Assembly: GCF_002920635.1 (NCBI RefSeq)
Contig: NZ_PQSR01000001.1
Location: 62,001 to 126,000 of the forward strand
Origin: Streptomyces sp. Ru72
Lineage (GTDB): Bacteria; Actinomycetota; Actinomycetes; Streptomycetales; Streptomycetaceae
Reading direction: 5' to 3'
DNA: 64,000 bases
Shown: positions 29,499 through 38,264 of the stretch, one piece after another
Position numbering within the stretch: position 1 is the first letter of the stretch
Layout: each line of letters begins with the position of its first letter
Notes under the pieces: generated by a model
The model's input: the letters and a program-made list of their open reading frames with translations, nothing else
What the model was told of the DNA's origin: nothing
Databases searched by the model: none
Program-made: the position numbers and the translations under genes

Positions 29499-29879
29499 AT
29501 GAAGAATTTCGTAGTCAAGACGATCGCCAACGCGGGGGCCCTCGCCGTCGCCGTCTGGCTCCTCGACAAGATCACCCTGACCGGGTCGAGCACCGGCCGG
29601 AAGATAGGCACGCTCATTGTCGTGGCACTGCTGTTCGGCCTGGTGAACTTCCTGGTCAAGCCGATCGTGAAGGTGCTGACCTTCCCGCTGTTCATCCTGA
29701 CGCTCGGGCTGATCACCCTGGTCGTCAACGCGCTGATGCTGCTGCTCACCTCGTGGCTGGCGGGCAAGCTGGACCTGAGCTTCCATGTCGAGGGCTTCTG
29801 GACCGCCGTCCTGGGCGGCCTGATCATCTCGATCGTCTCCTGGGCCCTGCACGTCGTGCTGCCCGACGACAAGGACTGA
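29499..29879 (+). CDS. Holin-like four-span membrane protein (PF04020 type)
   Basis: A 126-residue membrane protein with four hydrophobic segments, at about 5-25, 35-55, 60-85 and 100-120. The conserved GLVNFLVKPIVKVLTFPLFILT marks the family annotated as 'phage holin family'. These are widespread chromosomal proteins and no phage genes are nearby. The ATG at 29499 is the first in-frame ATG. It is followed at 9 bp by ptpA, probably as an operon. Confidence 0.88.
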   Translation: MKNFVVKTIANAGALAVAVWLLDKITLTGSSTGRKIGTLIVVALLFGLVNFLVKPIVKVLTFPLFILTLGLITLVVNALMLLLTSWLAGKLDLSFHVEGFWTAVLGGLIISIVSWALHVVLPDDKD

Positions 29880-29888
29880 GAGAGCCGC

Positions 29889-30380
29889 ATGACCTACCGC
29901 GTCTGTTTCGTCTGCACCGGCAACATCTGCCGTTCCCCGATGGCCGAGTCCGTCTTCCGCGCCCGCATCGAGGAGGCCGGTCTCGACGACCGGATCGAGG
30001 TCGACAGCGCCGGCACAGGCGGCTGGCACGAGGGAGACGGCGCCGATCCGCGCACCGTGGCCGTCCTGGAGGAGAACGGCTACGACAGCGATCATGTCGC
30101 ACGGCAGTTCCAGCCCTCCTGGTTCTCCCGCCTGGACCTGGTGATCGCCCTGGACTCCGGACACCTGAAGGCCCTGCGCCGCCTCGCGTCCACTCCAGAG
30201 GACGCGGCCAAGGTTCGGCTCCTGCGCTCCTACGACCCGGCCGCCGACGGCGATCTCGACGTGCCGGACCCGTACTACGGGGGGATGGACGGCTTCGAGG
30301 AGTGCCTTGAGATGGTGGAGGCGGCGAGCCTCGGCCTGCTCGCCGCGGTACGCGACACGGTGGAGGGACGGGCAGCATGA
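29889..30380 (+). CDS. ptpA: Low-molecular-weight protein-tyrosine phosphatase
   Basis: A 163-residue cytoplasmic phosphotyrosine phosphatase. The catalytic P-loop is VCTGNICRSPMAESV (C-x5-R-S), and the general acid Asp is in DPYYGGMDGFEE near the end. The length fits the LMW-PTP family. The ATG at 29889 lies 9 bp after the holin-like gene and has GAGAGCC upstream. The S. coelicolor homologue PtpA affects antibiotic production, which is family knowledge rather than evidence here. It overlaps the next gene by ATGA. Confidence 0.93.
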   Translation: MTYRVCFVCTGNICRSPMAESVFRARIEEAGLDDRIEVDSAGTGGWHEGDGADPRTVAVLEENGYDSDHVARQFQPSWFSRLDLVIALDSGHLKALRRLASTPEDAAKVRLLRSYDPAADGDLDVPDPYYGGMDGFEECLEMVEAASLGLLAAVRDTVEGRAA

Positions 30381-31531
30381 GTTCAGGGGACGCCGGCACG
30401 GCCGGCGCGGGATACGGCGACGGCACACGCGCGGTCCGCGCGGGACTGCCCGAGCCGGTCAAGCACGAGCCGACCCTGCCGGGTCCCGTCTTCGCCGCGC
30501 ACTACCACCTGCCCGGGGAGCCGACCGGTCCGTACGCCTACGGGCGCGACGAGAACCCCACCTGGAGCCGTCTGGAGTGTGCCATCGGCGAGCTGGAGGC
30601 GCCCGGTGAGGACGGCGTGGAGACACTCACCTTCGCCTCCGGCATGGCCGCGATCTCGGCCGTCCTGTTCTCCCAGCTGCGCGCGGGCGACACGGTGGTG
30701 CTGCCCGCGGACGGCTACCAGGTGCTGCCGCTGGTGCGCGAGCAGCTCACGGCGTACGGCATCGAGGTGCGCACCGCGCCGACCGCCGGCGACGCCCAGC
30801 TCGGTGTCCTCGACGGCGCGAGGCTGCTGTGGATCGAGAGCCCCTCCAACCCGGGACTGGACGTCTGCGACGTGCGACGGCTCGTCGAGGCGGCCCACGC
30901 GCAGGACACCCTCGTCGCCGTGGACAACACCCTGGCGACACCGCTCGGCCAGCGGCCCCTGGAGCTGGGCGCCGACTTCTCCGTGGCCAGCGGCACCAAG
31001 ATGCTCACCGGGCACGGCGACCTGCTGCTCGGATATGTGTCGTCCCGGAACGCCAGGCTGATGACCTCCGTACGGCGCTGGCGCAAGATCGTCGGCGCGA
31101 TCCCGGGTCCCATGGAGGCCTGGCTGGCGCACCGGTCGCTCGCCACACTCCACCTGCGCGCCGACCGGCAGACTGCCAACGCGCTCGCCGTCGCCGAGGC
31201 GCTGCGCGGCCGACCCGAGGTGACCGGGCTGCGGTATCCCGGCCTGCCGGACGACCCGTCCCACAAGGTCGCCGCGCAGCAGATGCGGCGTTTCGGGTGT
31301 GTGGTGTCGTTCACGTTGCCCACACGCGCACGTGCCGAGCGTTTTCTGGACGCGCTGCGGCTCGTCGACGACGCGACGAGCTTCGGAGGGGTGCGGTCGA
31401 CCGCCGAGCGGCGAGGACGCTGGGGCGGTGACGCGGTACCGGAAGGCTTCATCCGGCTGTCGGTCGGCGCCGAGGATCCAGAGGACCTGGTGGCCGACGT
31501 GCTCCGTGCGCTGGAGGAGTCGGCGCACTGA
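30377..31531 (+). CDS. Cystathionine gamma-lyase/synthase-type PLP enzyme
   Basis: A Cys/Met-metabolism PLP enzyme of 384 residues, cytoplasmic. Motifs include YAYGRDENPTWSRLE, FASGMAAISAVLFS, WIESPSNPGLDVCD and the PLP lysine in SVASGTKMLTGHGD. C-terminal FIRLSVGAEDPEDLVAD is typical. It most likely works as cystathionine gamma-lyase (cystathionine to cysteine, ammonia and 2-oxobutyrate), but synthase or other thiol-lyase activity is possible. The ATG at 30377 overlaps the ptpA stop by 4 bp, giving coupled translation. A strong terminator follows at 31617. Confidence 0.9.
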   Translation: MSSGDAGTAGAGYGDGTRAVRAGLPEPVKHEPTLPGPVFAAHYHLPGEPTGPYAYGRDENPTWSRLECAIGELEAPGEDGVETLTFASGMAAISAVLFSQLRAGDTVVLPADGYQVLPLVREQLTAYGIEVRTAPTAGDAQLGVLDGARLLWIESPSNPGLDVCDVRRLVEAAHAQDTLVAVDNTLATPLGQRPLELGADFSVASGTKMLTGHGDLLLGYVSSRNARLMTSVRRWRKIVGAIPGPMEAWLAHRSLATLHLRADRQTANALAVAEALRGRPEVTGLRYPGLPDDPSHKVAAQQMRRFGCVVSFTLPTRARAERFLDALRLVDDATSFGGVRSTAERRGRWGGDAVPEGFIRLSVGAEDPEDLVADVLRALEESAH

Positions 31532-31616
31532 CCGCGCGCCGGCCACCGGTCACCCTCTGGGCTACGTACCTCGGGGGAGCCGGTCCGTCGGCCAAGGCTG
31601 CCCTTCTACGTACGAC

Positions 31617-31655
31617 GGACGGTCCGAGCCTCCCCCCTCATGGCTCGGACCGTCC
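31617..31655. terminator. Strong hairpin terminator
   Basis: A perfect 14-bp stem, GGACGGTCCGAGCC (31617-31630) with GGCTCGGACCGTCC (31642-31655), around an 11-base pyrimidine-rich loop, 85 bp after the PLP-enzyme stop. There is no long T tract, as is common in Streptomyces. Confidence 0.8.
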
Positions 31656-31790
31656 CGGTTCCGCGCGCAAAGAACCGCGCGAACAAGGCTAGTTGACTGT
31701 GCGTCAGTGTCCAATCACGGTAGCGACAGAGACCTATCGACTTATTTATAGTTGGGCGCGTCCGGGGGTGCGGGGAGCGGAGGGATCACC

Positions 31791-32696
31791 ATGGATCTGG
31801 CCCTGCTGCGCACCTTCGTCACGGTGCACCGGGCCGGCTCGTTCACCCGTGCCGCGGCGCTGCTCGGCCTCTCCCAGCCGGCGGTCACCTCCCAGATCCG
31901 CACGCTGGAACGGCAGCTGGGCCGCCCCCTGTTCCTGCGCCAGGCCCGCGGGGTGACGCCCACGACCATCGGCGACGAACTCGCGCACAAGGCCGCGCCC
32001 CATCTCGACGCCCTGGTGGAGATCGCCGAGACCGGGCTCGACGAGCAGGTGTCGCTGCGCACCCTGCATCTCGCCGGGCCGCCGGAGTTCACCGCGGAGC
32101 GCGCGCTGCCCGCGCTCGCGGAACTGACCGGTGACAACGGCCAGGGGTTCGCCCTGCGCGTCTCCTTCGGAACCGTGGACGAGACGCTGGAGGGGCTCGC
32201 CGCCGGGCACCACGATCTGGCCATCACCACGGCCAGACCGCGTGGCGCGCTGCTCACGGCGACTCCGTTGTGCGACGAGGAACACGTCCTGGTCGCCGCC
32301 CCGCGCTGGGCGTCCCGCATCGGCCCCGGCAGGCTGCGCCGCAAGGGCGCCTACGCGCTGGAGAGCCTTCCGGTGGTCGAGGTGCACGAGTCACTGCCGT
32401 TCGTCTCCCGGTACTGGGCCTCCGTCTTCGACTCCCGCCCGGCTGCCTCCGGCACGGTCATCGTCCCCGATCTGCGCGCCGTGCTCGGCTGCGCCGTCAC
32501 CGGTGCCGGGCTCGCCGTGCTGCCGCGCTATCTGTGCGCCTCCGCATTGGAGCGGGGTGAGGTCGTAGCCCTGCACGAACCCGCGGTTCCCCCGCTGCGG
32601 ACCTACTTCCTCGTCGTTCGGACCGGGACCCTTGCCATGCCGCCCATAGCCCGGGCTCACGAGTGGCTGCTGCGGGCTGCGGGCGAATGGGGTTGA
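31791..32696 (+). CDS. LysR-family transcriptional regulator
   Basis: A 301-residue regulator. The HTH is LLRTFVTVHRAGSFTRAAALLGLSQPAVTSQ at the N-terminus, followed by LERQLGRPLFLRQARGVTPT and a LysR substrate-binding domain ending near the C-terminus. The ATG at 31791 has GGAGGGATCACC directly upstream. The preceding 130 bases are noticeably AT-richer, with a possible -35 at TTGACT (31692), and hold no other gene. No divergent target is adjacent, so the regulon is unknown; it could be autoregulated. Confidence 0.9.
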   Translation: MDLALLRTFVTVHRAGSFTRAAALLGLSQPAVTSQIRTLERQLGRPLFLRQARGVTPTTIGDELAHKAAPHLDALVEIAETGLDEQVSLRTLHLAGPPEFTAERALPALAELTGDNGQGFALRVSFGTVDETLEGLAAGHHDLAITTARPRGALLTATPLCDEEHVLVAAPRWASRIGPGRLRRKGAYALESLPVVEVHESLPFVSRYWASVFDSRPAASGTVIVPDLRAVLGCAVTGAGLAVLPRYLCASALERGEVVALHEPAVPPLRTYFLVVRTGTLAMPPIARAHEWLLRAAGEWG

Positions 32697-32827
32697 GCGG
32701 CTACGATACGTGACGAGGATGTGGGCGCCGGTGACGGCGCGACGTCCGGTCCGGCGGCGAATGCGACGCCCGCCGTCCGCACCGCCCGGTGTTCCCCTGG
32801 GACGGGGTGCGCGGTGGGGCGGGCGAT

Positions 32828-32841
32828 GTTTCACGTGGAAC
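32828..32841. other. parS-like site (one mismatch)
   Basis: GTTTCACGTGGAAC, one base off consensus, in the short gap just upstream of the NUDIX gene start (32863). Confidence 0.75.
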
Positions 32842-32862
32842 ATGCTGGGCCACATTTCTCCC

Positions 32863-33345
32863 ATGACCGTTCGTCCCGTGGTCAAGCGCACCGCCCGCGC
32901 CATCCTGCTGGATGGTGACGATCTGATCCTGATCAAGCGGACAAAGCCCGGCGTGGATCCCTACTGGGTCACCCCAGGGGGCGGAGTCGAGCCGTCCGAC
33001 ACGACCGTCATCGATGCGCTGCACAGGGAAGTCGACGAGGAACTCGGTGCCAAGATCACCGATGTCGTGCCCTGCTTCGTGGACACGGTGGAGCACATCG
33101 GCGAAGGCGGCGGCGCGACCGGCGTGAAGGTCCAGCACTTCTTCGTCTGCCGTCTGGAGTCGATGGACGAGCGCCTTCGGCACGGTCCAGAGGTCGAGGA
33201 GCCCACCGGGGAGTACGAGGTTGTGCGGGTGCCGTTCACACGGGTGGGCATCGCCTCGGTCCATCTTGTTCCGCTGTCGCTGCGGCACTACCTGGACGGG
33301 AACATCGAGGGCGTACGGGCCATGCACGCACCAGACCTGGGCTGA
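32863..33345 (+). CDS. NUDIX hydrolase
   Basis: A 160-residue hydrolase for nucleoside diphosphates linked to another moiety. The NUDIX box is visible around residues 45-70: GGGVEPSDTTVIDALHREVD with EELGA following. The N-terminus RPVVKRTARAILLDGDD is typical. I chose the ATG at 32863; ATG 32842, just after the parS-like site, would add seven residues (MLGHISP). The open frame extends further upstream without conservation. The substrate is unknown. Confidence 0.85.
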   Translation: MTVRPVVKRTARAILLDGDDLILIKRTKPGVDPYWVTPGGGVEPSDTTVIDALHREVDEELGAKITDVVPCFVDTVEHIGEGGGATGVKVQHFFVCRLESMDERLRHGPEVEEPTGEYEVVRVPFTRVGIASVHLVPLSLRHYLDGNIEGVRAMHAPDLG

Positions 33346-33357
33346 GAGCCGGCCGGC

Positions 33358-33371
33358 GTTTCACGTGAAAC
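33358..33371. other. parS site (exact)
   Basis: GTTTCACGTGAAAC, 12 bp after the NUDIX stop codon, in the gap before the GNAT acetyltransferase gene. Confidence 0.92.
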
Positions 33372-33475
33372 GTCCGGTCCCGTGCTGTGCGGTCGGGGTC
33401 CTGTGCCATGCAGTCGGGTGAGACATGGCCAAAAGCATGTGGGCTACACCTCAAACCGGTGGACGCCGGCGGCTC

Positions 33476-34363
33476 ATGTCGGACAGCCTGACCAGCGTGT
33501 CGACACCTGCCCTCGCCGCTCTGCCCATCCGCCGCCTGACCCCTCGCGACCTCCATGCGTGCGCCGACCTGTCCGAGGACCGGGGCTGGCCCCGTGAGGA
33601 ACACAAGTGGGGTCTGCTCCTGGCCGCCGGGAAGGGTTACGGCATCGACGATCCTGAGGGCGGTCTCGTCACCGCGTGCGTCATCACCGAGTACGGGTCC
33701 AGCTACCGTCCCGATCTCTGCGCCATCGGCATGGTGCTCGTCGCCGAGCGGCACGCCCGCCAGGGCGTCGGCCGCCGGTTGATGCGGCATGTGGTCGCGG
33801 AATCGGGCACTGCCCCGCTCACGCTGTACGCGACCCCGTACGGCCGTCCCTTGTACGAGGAGCTGGGCTTCAAGGCCATCGGCGGGTCCGAGATGGTGCG
33901 TGGGCACTTCACGGCCGGCGGACCGTCCCCCGCCGTCCCCACCCGTCCGGCCACCGGGGAGGACCTTGCCACCCTCGTCCGGCTCGACGAGGAGGTGTTC
34001 GGTGCAGACCGTACGCACATGATCACGCGATTGCCCGCCTTCGCCGACCAGTTGCGGGTGGCCGAGGACAAGGGACGGATCATCGGATACGCGGCTGCCT
34101 GGCCCAACATGGACACCCATGTCGTGGGTCCCCTCATCGCCCGCGACACGGAGACGGCGAAGGCACTCGTCGCCTCCCTCGCCGCGCACACCGACCGCCC
34201 ACTGCGCACGGATGTCGATGTACGGCACGAGGGCCTGCTGACCTGGCTGAAGGAGCGGGGTCTCATCTCGGCGGGCATCAACGCGGTCATGACCTACGGC
34301 ATCCCGGACCTGCCCGGCGACTGGGCCCGGCGTTTCGCCCCGCTGACGGTGGCGGCGGGCTGA
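33476..34363 (+). CDS. GNAT-family acetyltransferase (Eis/tandem-like)
   Basis: An acetyl-CoA-dependent N-acetyltransferase of 295 residues. The first GNAT fold carries the CoA-binding ERHARQGVGRRLMRHV (Q/R-x-x-G-x-G/A) near residue 90. A second half from about 160 (RPATGEDLATLVRLDEEVF) resembles another acetyltransferase-like domain, as in two-domain GNATs. I chose ATG 33476; ATG 33425 would add 17 residues. Neither has an obvious ribosome-binding site. The substrate is unknown. It is convergent with the MFS gene. Confidence 0.8.
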   Translation: MSDSLTSVSTPALAALPIRRLTPRDLHACADLSEDRGWPREEHKWGLLLAAGKGYGIDDPEGGLVTACVITEYGSSYRPDLCAIGMVLVAERHARQGVGRRLMRHVVAESGTAPLTLYATPYGRPLYEELGFKAIGGSEMVRGHFTAGGPSPAVPTRPATGEDLATLVRLDEEVFGADRTHMITRLPAFADQLRVAEDKGRIIGYAAAWPNMDTHVVGPLIARDTETAKALVASLAAHTDRPLRTDVDVRHEGLLTWLKERGLISAGINAVMTYGIPDLPGDWARRFAPLTVAAG

Positions 34364-34426
34364 ACGGAGGCACAGCGCGACGCGTGTCCCCAGGGGCCGG
34401 GGCCCGCGTCGCGTTCGCAGAGCCAC

Positions 34427-35635
34427 TCAGTGGCGCACGGCGGTGCGCCGTTCGCTGGGGGCGGCGCCCGCCACGACCGTGCTCGAGGCCGTCTCCCGGC
34501 GCTCCAGCGCGGCCGAGAGGAACGCCAGCAGCAGGGCGGACACGGCGAGCACGGCGCCGACCCAGTTGGGGGCGGTGTAGCCGAGTCCGGCGGCGATGAC
34601 CAGGCCACCGAGCCAGGCCGACAGGGCGTTGCCGAGGTTGAACGCACCGATGTTCGCGGCCGAGGCGAGGGTAGGAGCTCCGTGCGCGTGGTCCAGCACC
34701 CGCTTCTGCAGGGGCGGCACGGTCGCGAACCCGAGGGCGCCGATCAGCACGATCGTGACGGCGGCGAGCGTCTTCGTGTGCGCGGTGACGGTGAACAGCG
34801 CGAGCACGAGGGCGAGACCGCCCAGTGACACGTACAGCATCGGCATCAGCGCACGGTCGGCGTACTTGCCGCCCAGGAGGTTCCCGCCGACCATGCCGAG
34901 GCCGAAGAGAACGAGCAGCCAGGTGACCGAGCTGTCCGCGAAGCCGGTGACATGCGTCATCATCGGCGCGATATAGGTGATGGCCGCGAACACACCGCCG
35001 AAGCCGAGTACGGTCATCGCCATCGCAAGCAGCACCTGCGCATTCTTGAAGGCGGCCAGCTCATGGCGCAGATGCACGCCCTCCGGCCTCGGCATCTCGG
35101 GCACGAGCTTCGCAACCCCCAGCAGCCCGACCACGCCGAGCGCGGCGACCAGTGTGAAGGTGACCCGCCAGCCTGCGGACTGTCCGACGAGTGTGCCGAG
35201 CGGGACACCGACGACGTTGGCGATCGTCAGACCGCTGAACATCATGGAGATGGCGCCGGCCTTCTTCTCTGGTGCGACCAGATCGGCGGCGACCACCGAG
35301 CCGATGCCGAAGAACGCCCCGTGAGCCAGGGAGGCCACCACCCGGCCCACCAGCATCAGCCCGAAGACCGGGGCGACGGCGGAGAGCAGATTGCCCACGA
35401 CGAAGAGAGCCATCAGAAGCATCAGCATCCGCTTGCGGGGGACCTTGGTACCGAGCGCCGTCATGATCGGAGCCCCGAACATCACTCCCAGGGCATAGCC
35501 GGTCACGAGCAGCCCGGCGGTGGGGATGGAGACGCCGAAATCGCTCGCGACCTCGGGCAGCACACCCATGATCACGAACTCCGTGGTTCCGATCCCGAAG
35601 GCTCCGATGGCGAGGGCCAGAAGAGCGAGGGGCAT
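34427..35635 (-). CDS. MFS transporter (drug:H+ antiporter-1 type)
   Basis: A 402-residue major facilitator with about 12 spans. The N-terminus LALLALAIGAFGIGTTEFVI and motif-A-like region MTALGTKVPRKRMLMLLMAL are typical of AraJ/YdhP-like DHA1 exporters. The ATG at 35635 has GGAAGG upstream, so the longer frame to 35683 is not used. The MarR-type gene at 35775 is divergent with an exact inverted repeat between them, so the MarR protein probably represses both. This is a classic small drug-efflux pair; the drug is unknown. Confidence 0.9.
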   Translation of the reverse strand: MPLALLALAIGAFGIGTTEFVIMGVLPEVASDFGVSIPTAGLLVTGYALGVMFGAPIMTALGTKVPRKRMLMLLMALFVVGNLLSAVAPVFGLMLVGRVVASLAHGAFFGIGSVVAADLVAPEKKAGAISMMFSGLTIANVVGVPLGTLVGQSAGWRVTFTLVAALGVVGLLGVAKLVPEMPRPEGVHLRHELAAFKNAQVLLAMAMTVLGFGGVFAAITYIAPMMTHVTGFADSSVTWLLVLFGLGMVGGNLLGGKYADRALMPMLYVSLGGLALVLALFTVTAHTKTLAAVTIVLIGALGFATVPPLQKRVLDHAHGAPTLASAANIGAFNLGNALSAWLGGLVIAAGLGYTAPNWVGAVLAVSALLLAFLSAALERRETASSTVVAGAAPSERRTAVRH

Positions 35636-35686
35636 GGGGACACCTTCCCAATGATTGTGTGAGCATCTTGCACGCTTCGACAATAA

Positions 35687-35709
35687 TTGCAGACGCTCTA
35701 TGTCTGCAA
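35687..35709. promoter_or_regulatory. MarR-type operator
   Basis: An exact inverted repeat TTGCAGAC (35687-35694) and GTCTGCAA (35702-35709) separated by 7 bp, in the 139-bp gap between the divergent MFS and MarR genes. This is the expected place and size for a MarR dimer site. Confidence 0.75.
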
Positions 35710-35774
35710 ACGCGGTCTATCGCGCCGCGTGCTCTATCCTGGGGATGAGCTGCTCCGGGATGGAGGACAACGCC

Positions 35775-36233
35775 ATGTCAGCGACGGACCCCCCGCTCAC
35801 CGCCCTCGCCCAGGGCTGGTGCGCCCTGTCCCTGCTGCACGGGAGGATCGAGGCCCACCTCGAACGCGCGCTCCAGGCCAAACACGGGCTGAGCGTGCGG
35901 GAGTACTCCTTGCTGGATGTACTCAGCCGTCAGCACGACGGCGAGGGCGGACATCTCCAGATGAAGCAGGTCGCCGACGCGGTGGTCCTCAGCCAGAGCG
36001 CCACGACCCGACTGGTGACCAGACTCGAGGACCGCGGCCTGCTCTCGCGGTATCTCTGCCCCACCGACCGTCGCGGCATCTACACCAATGTCACCGAGGC
36101 CGGCCTCAAGCTCCTGGAAGAGGCCCGTCCCACCAACAACGCCGCTCTCCGCGAAGCCCTCGCCGAGGCGGCGAACAAGCCGGAACTGGCACCACTGGTC
36201 CGCGTCGTCGAGTCCTTGGGCGTGCCGGCCTAG
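35775..36233 (+). CDS. MarR-family transcriptional regulator
   Basis: A 152-residue winged-HTH repressor. The recognition region QMKQVADAVVLSQSATTRLV sits at about 60-80, and the wing follows as DRGLLSRYLCPTDRRGIYT. The ATG at 35775 has GGAGGACAACGCC upstream, so the 40-residue extension in the same frame is rejected. It is divergent from the MFS exporter, with an inverted-repeat operator in between, and so likely controls it. Ligands of such regulators are usually the transported toxic compounds. Confidence 0.9.
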   Translation: MSATDPPLTALAQGWCALSLLHGRIEAHLERALQAKHGLSVREYSLLDVLSRQHDGEGGHLQMKQVADAVVLSQSATTRLVTRLEDRGLLSRYLCPTDRRGIYTNVTEAGLKLLEEARPTNNAALREALAEAANKPELAPLVRVVESLGVPA

Positions 36234-36287
36234 CGCCCTCCCGTCCCGGCCACCCAGCACGTTCGAAGCGGCCCCTAGGGTGCGGGC

Positions 36288-36740
36288 ATGGGAGAACTCG
36301 ACATACGGCCCGCCGTCGCGGGCGATATCCCCGCGATCGTCGCCATGCTCGCCGACGATCCACTCGGCGCCCAGCGTGAGTCACCGGACGACCTGACGCC
36401 CTACCTGAACGCCCTGAAGCGGGTGAGCAGCGACCCGAACCAGCACCTCGTGGTCGCCGTACGCGACGGCCGGGTGGTGGGCACCCTCCAGCTCACCATC
36501 ATTCCCGGACTGTCGCGCAGGGGCGCCACCCGCTCAATCATCGAGGCCGTCCGCATCCATGCCGACGAACGCGGCGGTGGCCTGGGAACACAACTCATTG
36601 AATGGGCGATCGACGAATCCCGGCGCCAAGACTGCCAGTTGGTACAGCTGACCTCCGACGCCACCCGCACCGACGCCCACCGTTTCTACGCACGCCTCGG
36701 CTTCCAGGCGTCGCACGTGGGCTTCAAACGGCCGCTCTGA
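36288..36740 (+). CDS. GNAT-family acetyltransferase
   Basis: A 150-residue single-domain GNAT. The acetyl-CoA site reads IHADERGGGLGTQLIEWAID (R-x-x-G-x-G), and AHRFYARLGFQASHVGFKRPL ends the protein. The ATG at 36288 follows TAGGGT (36276-36281) by six bases, fitting a leaderless transcript. It is convergent with the beta-lactamase-like gene, and both end on a parS-centred palindrome. The substrate is unknown. Confidence 0.88.
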   Translation: MGELDIRPAVAGDIPAIVAMLADDPLGAQRESPDDLTPYLNALKRVSSDPNQHLVVAVRDGRVVGTLQLTIIPGLSRRGATRSIIEAVRIHADERGGGLGTQLIEWAIDESRRQDCQLVQLTSDATRTDAHRFYARLGFQASHVGFKRPL

Positions 36741-36757
36741 CACCACTCACCGGTGAA

Positions 36758-36785
36758 AGGGCCTGTTTCACGTGAAACAGGCCCT
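36758..36785. terminator. 28-bp perfect palindrome with parS core (bidirectional terminator)
   Basis: AGGGCCT-parS-AGGCCCT, a perfect inverted repeat between two convergent genes (stops at 36740 and 36804). The middle 14 bp (36765-36778) are an exact parS site. As RNA it folds into a strong hairpin in either direction, so it can act as terminator as well as ParB site. Confidence 0.82.
36765..36778. other. parS site (exact)
   Basis: GTTTCACGTGAAAC in the centre of the palindrome that separates the GNAT gene from the beta-lactamase-like gene. Confidence 0.92.
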
Positions 36786-36803
36786 CCCGACCTCCAGTGG
36801 AAC

Positions 36804-38189
36804 CTAGCGGATCCCCCTCCACCCGTCCTCGTCCACGCCACCGGGTACCGAAGCCCCCTCCTCGTACGGCTGGCGCGTGAACACGAACGACCCGAGGTCC
36901 AGATGGCTCACCGATCCGTCCGGCCGTCGCACCGTCTTCAGAACCTCGCCCGCGTAGTAGCCGTCCAGCCCCGTCCAGGTGCCGTCCCCGTTGGGCCGCA
37001 GACGCGCTCGCCGACCCGTACCGGACAACGGCTCGAGCGAGATACCCCCATCGGCTGTCAGCCGCAGGACGAATCCCTGCGTGCCCCAGTACCACTGCCC
37101 CACCAGTTCCAGCGCCGACCGGTCCACGTCGGCCAGCGGCCGCCACGGTTCGGGGATGCGCGGCTCCGCCTCCGCCACGATCGCCACGAGGTCGGCGGCA
37201 ACAGAGGAGACAGCCGGCCCCGACGTGCAGTTGGCCAGCACGACGGCAGCCACGTCATCCTCCACGCTCAGCGTGAGATCGGCCAGGAACCCGGGCAGGG
37301 AACCGGAATGCCCGATCAGGAAACGGCCATCCAGGCGCTGAAGCCGCAATCCGAGACCGTACGCGGAACCCGCGACCACATCCGACGCCTCGGGCGGCGC
37401 GGCAGGCGTCCGCATCTCCCGTACGGACTCCGCGCTCAGCACCCGCTCGTCACCCTGCGCCAGGAAAACAGCGAAACGGGCCAAGTCGCCGGTGGTCGAC
37501 CACAGTTGACCGGCCGGGGCCATCCGTCCAAGATCCTCGGCAGGCTCCGGCAGCATCACATCCGCCCACGGATGCACTGCCCACCCGCCCGCATGCGGTG
37601 CCTGCGGACGGCCGCCGGTCCGATGCAGCCCCAGCGGCTCCAGCACCTCACGCCTCAGAACGTCCTCCCACGGAGCCCGGCGCACCTCCTCGACCAGCGC
37701 GCCCAGGAGCGTGTAGCCGGGGTTGGAGTAGTGGAATCTGCGCCCGACCGGATGCCGCAAGGGATGCTCGCCCAGCACGTCCGCCAGCTCGGGCCGCAGC
37801 GTACCGGGCGTCCGTTCCCACCACGGACCGGGCGACTCCGCCGCGAGGCCACCGGTATGCGCGAGCAGATCGGCGATGGTCGCCTCCCCCACCCCTGTGC
37901 CGGGCAGATGCTTCTCCAGCGGATCACCCAGATCCAGAACCCCCTCGTCACGCAGCCGCAGTACGAGAACCGCCGTGAACGTCTTGGTGATGGACCCGAT
38001 CCGGTACTGCACGTTCTCGTCCGGAGCATGGCCGTCCACGCAGGATCGCGCCCCGTGCCACACCGTCCGCCCACCCCGGACAACGGCCGCCACCAATGAC
38101 GGTGCCCGCCCCTCGGCCTGCGCGACGGCGACCCGGTGCAGCAGAGCCCGGCGCGTGGTGGGAAGCAGCTCTTCCTGAGATGTCGTCAT
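36804..38189 (-). CDS. Serine hydrolase, beta-lactamase class C / esterase family
   Basis: A penicillin-binding-protein-like serine hydrolase of 461 residues. Catalytic motifs are SITK in YRIGSITKTFTAVLVL, YSN in FHYSNPGYTLLGAL, and HSG in LIGHSGSLPGF. A C-terminal extension of roughly 130 residues follows, which is commonly seen in this family. No signal peptide is evident, so it may be cytoplasmic. The ATG at 38189 (MTTSQEELLP) is preferred over an ORF start 14 codons upstream. It may be an esterase, a D-aminopeptidase or a beta-lactamase-like enzyme, and the sequence alone does not decide. Confidence 0.88.
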   Translation of the reverse strand: MTTSQEELLPTTRRALLHRVAVAQAEGRAPSLVAAVVRGGRTVWHGARSCVDGHAPDENVQYRIGSITKTFTAVLVLRLRDEGVLDLGDPLEKHLPGTGVGEATIADLLAHTGGLAAESPGPWWERTPGTLRPELADVLGEHPLRHPVGRRFHYSNPGYTLLGALVEEVRRAPWEDVLRREVLEPLGLHRTGGRPQAPHAGGWAVHPWADVMLPEPAEDLGRMAPAGQLWSTTGDLARFAVFLAQGDERVLSAESVREMRTPAAPPEASDVVAGSAYGLGLRLQRLDGRFLIGHSGSLPGFLADLTLSVEDDVAAVVLANCTSGPAVSSVAADLVAIVAEAEPRIPEPWRPLADVDRSALELVGQWYWGTQGFVLRLTADGGISLEPLSGTGRRARLRPNGDGTWTGLDGYYAGEVLKTVRRPDGSVSHLDLGSFVFTRQPYEEGASVPGGVDEDGWRGIR

Positions 38190-38264
38190 GGCCCCAGTCC
38201 ACCCGGCACGGCATCCCCGCGTCGAGCCCATTTCCCTGGCGCCCCCTCATCAGGAGGCTAAGGA

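Noticed and set aside
29499..29879. Prophage remnant suggested by the holin-like protein
   Set aside because: The family name is historical. It is a common chromosomal four-span protein in an operon with ptpA, and no other phage gene is present.
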